8,192 nucleotides of DNA from Balneolales bacterium (lineage in GTDB: Bacteria; Bacteroidota; Rhodothermia; Balneolales; HLUCCA01): assembly GCA_022565415.1 (NCBI GenBank), contig JAIUMT010000132.1, forward strand, positions 1-8,192, read 5' to 3'. The notes under the pieces were generated by a model. It was not told where the DNA came from. It made no database searches and worked only from the letters and a program-made list of their open reading frames with translations. Position numbers and translations under genes: made by a program. This document shows, in pieces, positions 6,008 through 8,192 of this stretch (position 1 is its first letter; each line of letters starts with the position of its first letter).

Positions 6008-7306
6008 ATGGAACTAATTGGCATACTTGTACTGGTTATTTCGTTTGTGATTTTGTTGCTCCTGGGGGTGCCTGTTGCATTCTCTATCGGGATTTCAACT
6101 GTGCTTACACTTCTGGTTTCGGTTGATTTCACGCCAGCTGTAACGACTATTGCCCAACGAATCGGAACCGGCTTAGACAGCTTTACCTTACTCGCAATTC
6201 CGTTCTTTATCCTGGCCGGACAATTCATGAACAAGGGCGGAATCGCCGAACGGCTTATTGATTTAGCCAAAGCGTTGGTAGGCATGCTTCCGGGCGGACT
6301 CGCCTACGTGAATGTCGTGTCGGCCATGTTGTTTGGATCTATCTCGGGATCTGCCGTCGCGGCAACCTCCGCTGTAGGATCTTTCATGGCGCCTCAGATG
6401 AAAAAACAAGGGTATGATCCGGGGTATTCAGCTGCGGTAAACATTACAGCCTCGACCACGGGCTTGCTCATTCCGCCAAGCAACATCTTGATTGTCTATT
6501 CGCTGGCCAGTGGTGGCGTTTCGATCGCCGCACTATTTTTGGCAGTATATATTCCCGGCTCTCTTACGGGACTTCTGTTTATGGCCGTGGCCGGATACTA
6601 TGCCATGCGACGGAAATATCCCGTAAACGACCGGGTTCCATTCAAAGAAGTTGTTCGCAAGTTTGGCCGGGCTTTCCCGAGTCTGCTCATGATTGTAATC
6701 GTGATTGGTGGCATCATCGGTGGAATATTCACAGCAACGGAAGCATCAGCCATTGCGGTTCTTTACGCCTTTGTGTTAGCGTTTTTTGTGTACAAACAAG
6801 TGAAACCGGCTGAACTTGCCCGTGTTGTGCTCGATAGTTGCAACACCACGGCAATCGTTGCTCTGCTGATTGGCACATCGCTCGGAATGTCTTGGGTGAT
6901 GGCCTACGAAAACATTCCTCAATTTGTAACAGCCGGACTCCTCACCCTCAGCGACAATCCATTCCTCATATTGATAATCATCAATATGATTCTCCTCGCG
7001 GTGGGTGTGTTTATGGACATGACACCTGCTGTACTCATTTTTACACCCATATTTTTACCAGTTGCCATGGAATTAGGCATGGATCCGGTGCATTTCGGAA
7101 TCATGATGATTCTGAACCTCAGCGTTGGTCTGTGTACTCCTCCGGTCGGGACGGTTCTATTCGTCGGATGTAGTGTCGCCGGACTTTCCATCACGCAACT
7201 TGTGCGACCGTTGATGCCGTTTTTCGCGGCGATGGTCGTCGCGCTGATGCTCGTTACCTATTTCGAACAACTCAGCTTGTTCTTGCCTCGCCTATTTGGA
7301 TTTTAG
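6008..7306 (+). CDS. dctM: TRAP transporter large membrane subunit (DctM family)
   Basis: This 432-residue protein is the ion-coupled transport subunit of the TRAP system, which moves the substrate from the receptor into the cytoplasm, usually with sodium. It has the normal length and about a dozen hydrophobic segments. Hallmarks are LLAIPFFILAGQFMNKGGIA (61-80), FGSISGSAVAATSAVGS (109-125), TGLLIPPSN (151-159), FMDMTPAVLIFTPIFLP (335-351) and LNLSVGLCTPPVGTVLF (369-385). The two Pro-containing loops in the two halves of the protein are the inverted-repeat substrate and ion site regions of this family. The ATG at 6008 is 6 bases after the dctQ stop; no good Shine-Dalgarno sequence is seen, so coupling to dctQ is likely. 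Nothing is truncated. The uxaE gene follows 21 bases after the stop, which supports a single operon. Confidence 0.96.
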   Translation: MELIGILVLVISFVILLLLGVPVAFSIGISTVLTLLVSVDFTPAVTTIAQRIGTGLDSFTLLAIPFFILAGQFMNKGGIAERLIDLAKALVGMLPGGLAYVNVVSAMLFGSISGSAVAATSAVGSFMAPQMKKQGYDPGYSAAVNITASTTGLLIPPSNILIVYSLASGGVSIAALFLAVYIPGSLTGLLFMAVAGYYAMRRKYPVNDRVPFKEVVRKFGRAFPSLLMIVIVIGGIIGGIFTATEASAIAVLYAFVLAFFVYKQVKPAELARVVLDSCNTTAIVALLIGTSLGMSWVMAYENIPQFVTAGLLTLSDNPFLILIIINMILLAVGVFMDMTPAVLIFTPIFLPVAMELGMDPVHFGIMMILNLSVGLCTPPVGTVLFVGCSVAGLSITQLVRPLMPFFAAMVVALMLVTYFEQLSLFLPRLFGF

Positions 7307-7327
7307 CAATACTAACCTGTTTATTCA

Positions 7328-8192
7328 ATGGAATCAATTACATCATCCTTGTTAGCAGAGAACATCAGCTCGGTACTTTCTACGCATTTTCCTGGGGCGG
7401 AAGTGCTTGAAGCTTCAATTCAGCAAAGAAACGAGTGTACCTACGCACTTTTGAAAACCGGTACAACTAAGCAACTACTGATTTCAGCATCGGATGCCAA
7501 ACTTATACCTTCTGGCTTTACCGGTAACCTTGCTGAAAATAACGGATCGGTTCTCTTTCTTGGCGATCTGAGCGAGCAAAATGCCTCGGCGCTTCGACAA
7601 GAGTTCAGCTGGGCGGGTCCTGTTTTAATCGGAAACAAAAACTCCTTCGGGTTCGGAGATCGGCTCGGAAATGCGAGTCCGGCCCACCTCAAGTCGCTCG
7701 AGGAATCTACATTCTTTCCCATCATCGCCCAACAATCGATTCGCGAAATGGATCGTACCCAGCGCACTGCTCAAGAAGTGATGGACTGCGCGACCTGGGC
7801 TGTGTTCGAAATTGGCTACACCAAAGGATTCGGTTCCGATGCCGACCACCTCAAAACCACAGCCGACATCGATCGCACCATGGCTGCCGGATTCACCATG
7901 TTCACAATTGATCCGAGCGACTACGTCGACAACCGTGTCGTGGATATGAATGAATCCGAGCTTGCACAGGCATTCGAAGAACTTCCTTGGGACAAGCTGA
8001 ACGATTCGCCTGAGGCGTTCCGTAGCCGGTTCATTGGCCAAACCTTCGATCTGGGTCATGGCATAGTGCTGAAACCCTCCGAAAAAGACATTCTTTGTGC
8101 CGCGGTAAAATACGGTCGTGTGGTGCTGCATACATCCGATATGTTCCGATATATGCGCTCGATCCATGCCGATAAGCCCAGCGAAGTAGAAC
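7328..8192 (+). CDS. uxaE: Tagaturonate/fructuronate epimerase UxaE, 3' part cut off by window edge
   Basis: A frame from ATG 7328 stays open for 288 codons to the end of the window; family members are about 480-500 residues, so roughly 60 percent is present. UxaE interconverts D-tagaturonate and D-fructuronate in the cytoplasm and so joins the galacturonate and glucuronate branches of hexuronate breakdown; it is known from Thermotoga maritima. Matching segments are FGFGDRLGNASPAH (107-120), FPIIAQQSIREMDRT (130-144), GFGSDADHLK (167-176) and AGFTMFTIDPSDYVDN (187-202), all conserved in that family. The conserved D/H residues in GFGSDADHLK and IDPSDYVDN may take part in metal or substrate binding, but the residue roles are not read from the sequence. 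It lies 21 bases after dctM with no terminator between, so it should be co-transcribed with the TRAP genes. No Shine-Dalgarno sequence is seen. Shorter opposite-strand frames over this gene (7441-7767 and 7625-8167) are shadows. Confidence 0.88.
   Translation, partial: MESITSSLLAENISSVLSTHFPGAEVLEASIQQRNECTYALLKTGTTKQLLISASDAKLIPSGFTGNLAENNGSVLFLGDLSEQNASALRQEFSWAGPVLIGNKNSFGFGDRLGNASPAHLKSLEESTFFPIIAQQSIREMDRTQRTAQEVMDCATWAVFEIGYTKGFGSDADHLKTTADIDRTMAAGFTMFTIDPSDYVDNRVVDMNESELAQAFEELPWDKLNDSPEAFRSRFIGQTFDLGHGIVLKPSEKDILCAAVKYGRVVLHTSDMFRYMRSIHADKPSEVE

Noticed and set aside
5860..6285. A 141-codon frame on the minus strand across the dctQ/dctM junction
   Set aside because: It is opposite two well-supported membrane transporter genes and its product is low-complexity I/S/T/P-rich sequence typical of a shadow frame.
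7625..8167. A 180-codon frame on the minus strand near the right edge
   Set aside because: It lies opposite the uxaE frame, which carries several conserved family motifs and runs unbroken for 288 codons. The minus-strand product shows no recognisable motif.

Overview
The window looks like a piece of chromosome from a Gram-negative bacterium of the Bacteroidota/Balneolota/Rhodothermota kind. The clues are a FISUMP-domain lipoprotein, several TlpA/ResA-like exported thioredoxins, mostly weak or absent Shine-Dalgarno sequences, and a TRAP transporter coupled to a UxaE-type epimerase. The phylum is an inference from gene content. No rRNA, tRNA, CRISPR array, insertion sequence or phage gene was seen.

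Left part (1-1552, minus strand). Three genes point leftwards. A small exported protein of unknown function with two cysteines comes first (1552-1154, TTG start). It is followed by a complete TlpA/ResA-like thioredoxin with a WCPPC active site (1032-451). A second membrane-anchored TlpA-like thioredoxin follows and is cut by the window edge just before its expected CxxC motif (316-1). Together they suggest a small envelope thiol-redox group.

Middle (1553-4449). A 397-base divergent spacer carries a good sigma70-like promoter and a nested inverted repeat. It leads to a FISUMP-domain lipoprotein (1950-2735), which ends at a strong hairpin terminator. Next is a 52-codon orphan reading frame that looks like a gene fragment or small gene (2895-3053). 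An exported two-part protein follows (3147-4148), with a Q/P-rich linker and a C-terminal domain resembling pre-peptidase C-terminal (PPC-like) beta domains. It also ends at a clear terminator.

Right part (4450-8192, plus strand). This is a compact operon for a tripartite TRAP transporter: lipoprotein solute-binding subunit DctP, small membrane subunit DctQ and large membrane subunit DctM. Directly after it, 21 bases downstream, comes a long open frame running off the right edge. I identify it as UxaE, the tagaturonate/fructuronate epimerase of hexuronate catabolism. The linkage suggests that the transporter imports galacturonate, glucuronate or related uronates, for example from pectin or algal polysaccharides, and that UxaE connects the galacturonate and glucuronate branches on the way to 2-keto-3-deoxygluconate.

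The most useful result is this functional link between transporter and epimerase. The rest is ordinary chromosome with a few poorly characterised envelope proteins; I do not see a convincing new system.
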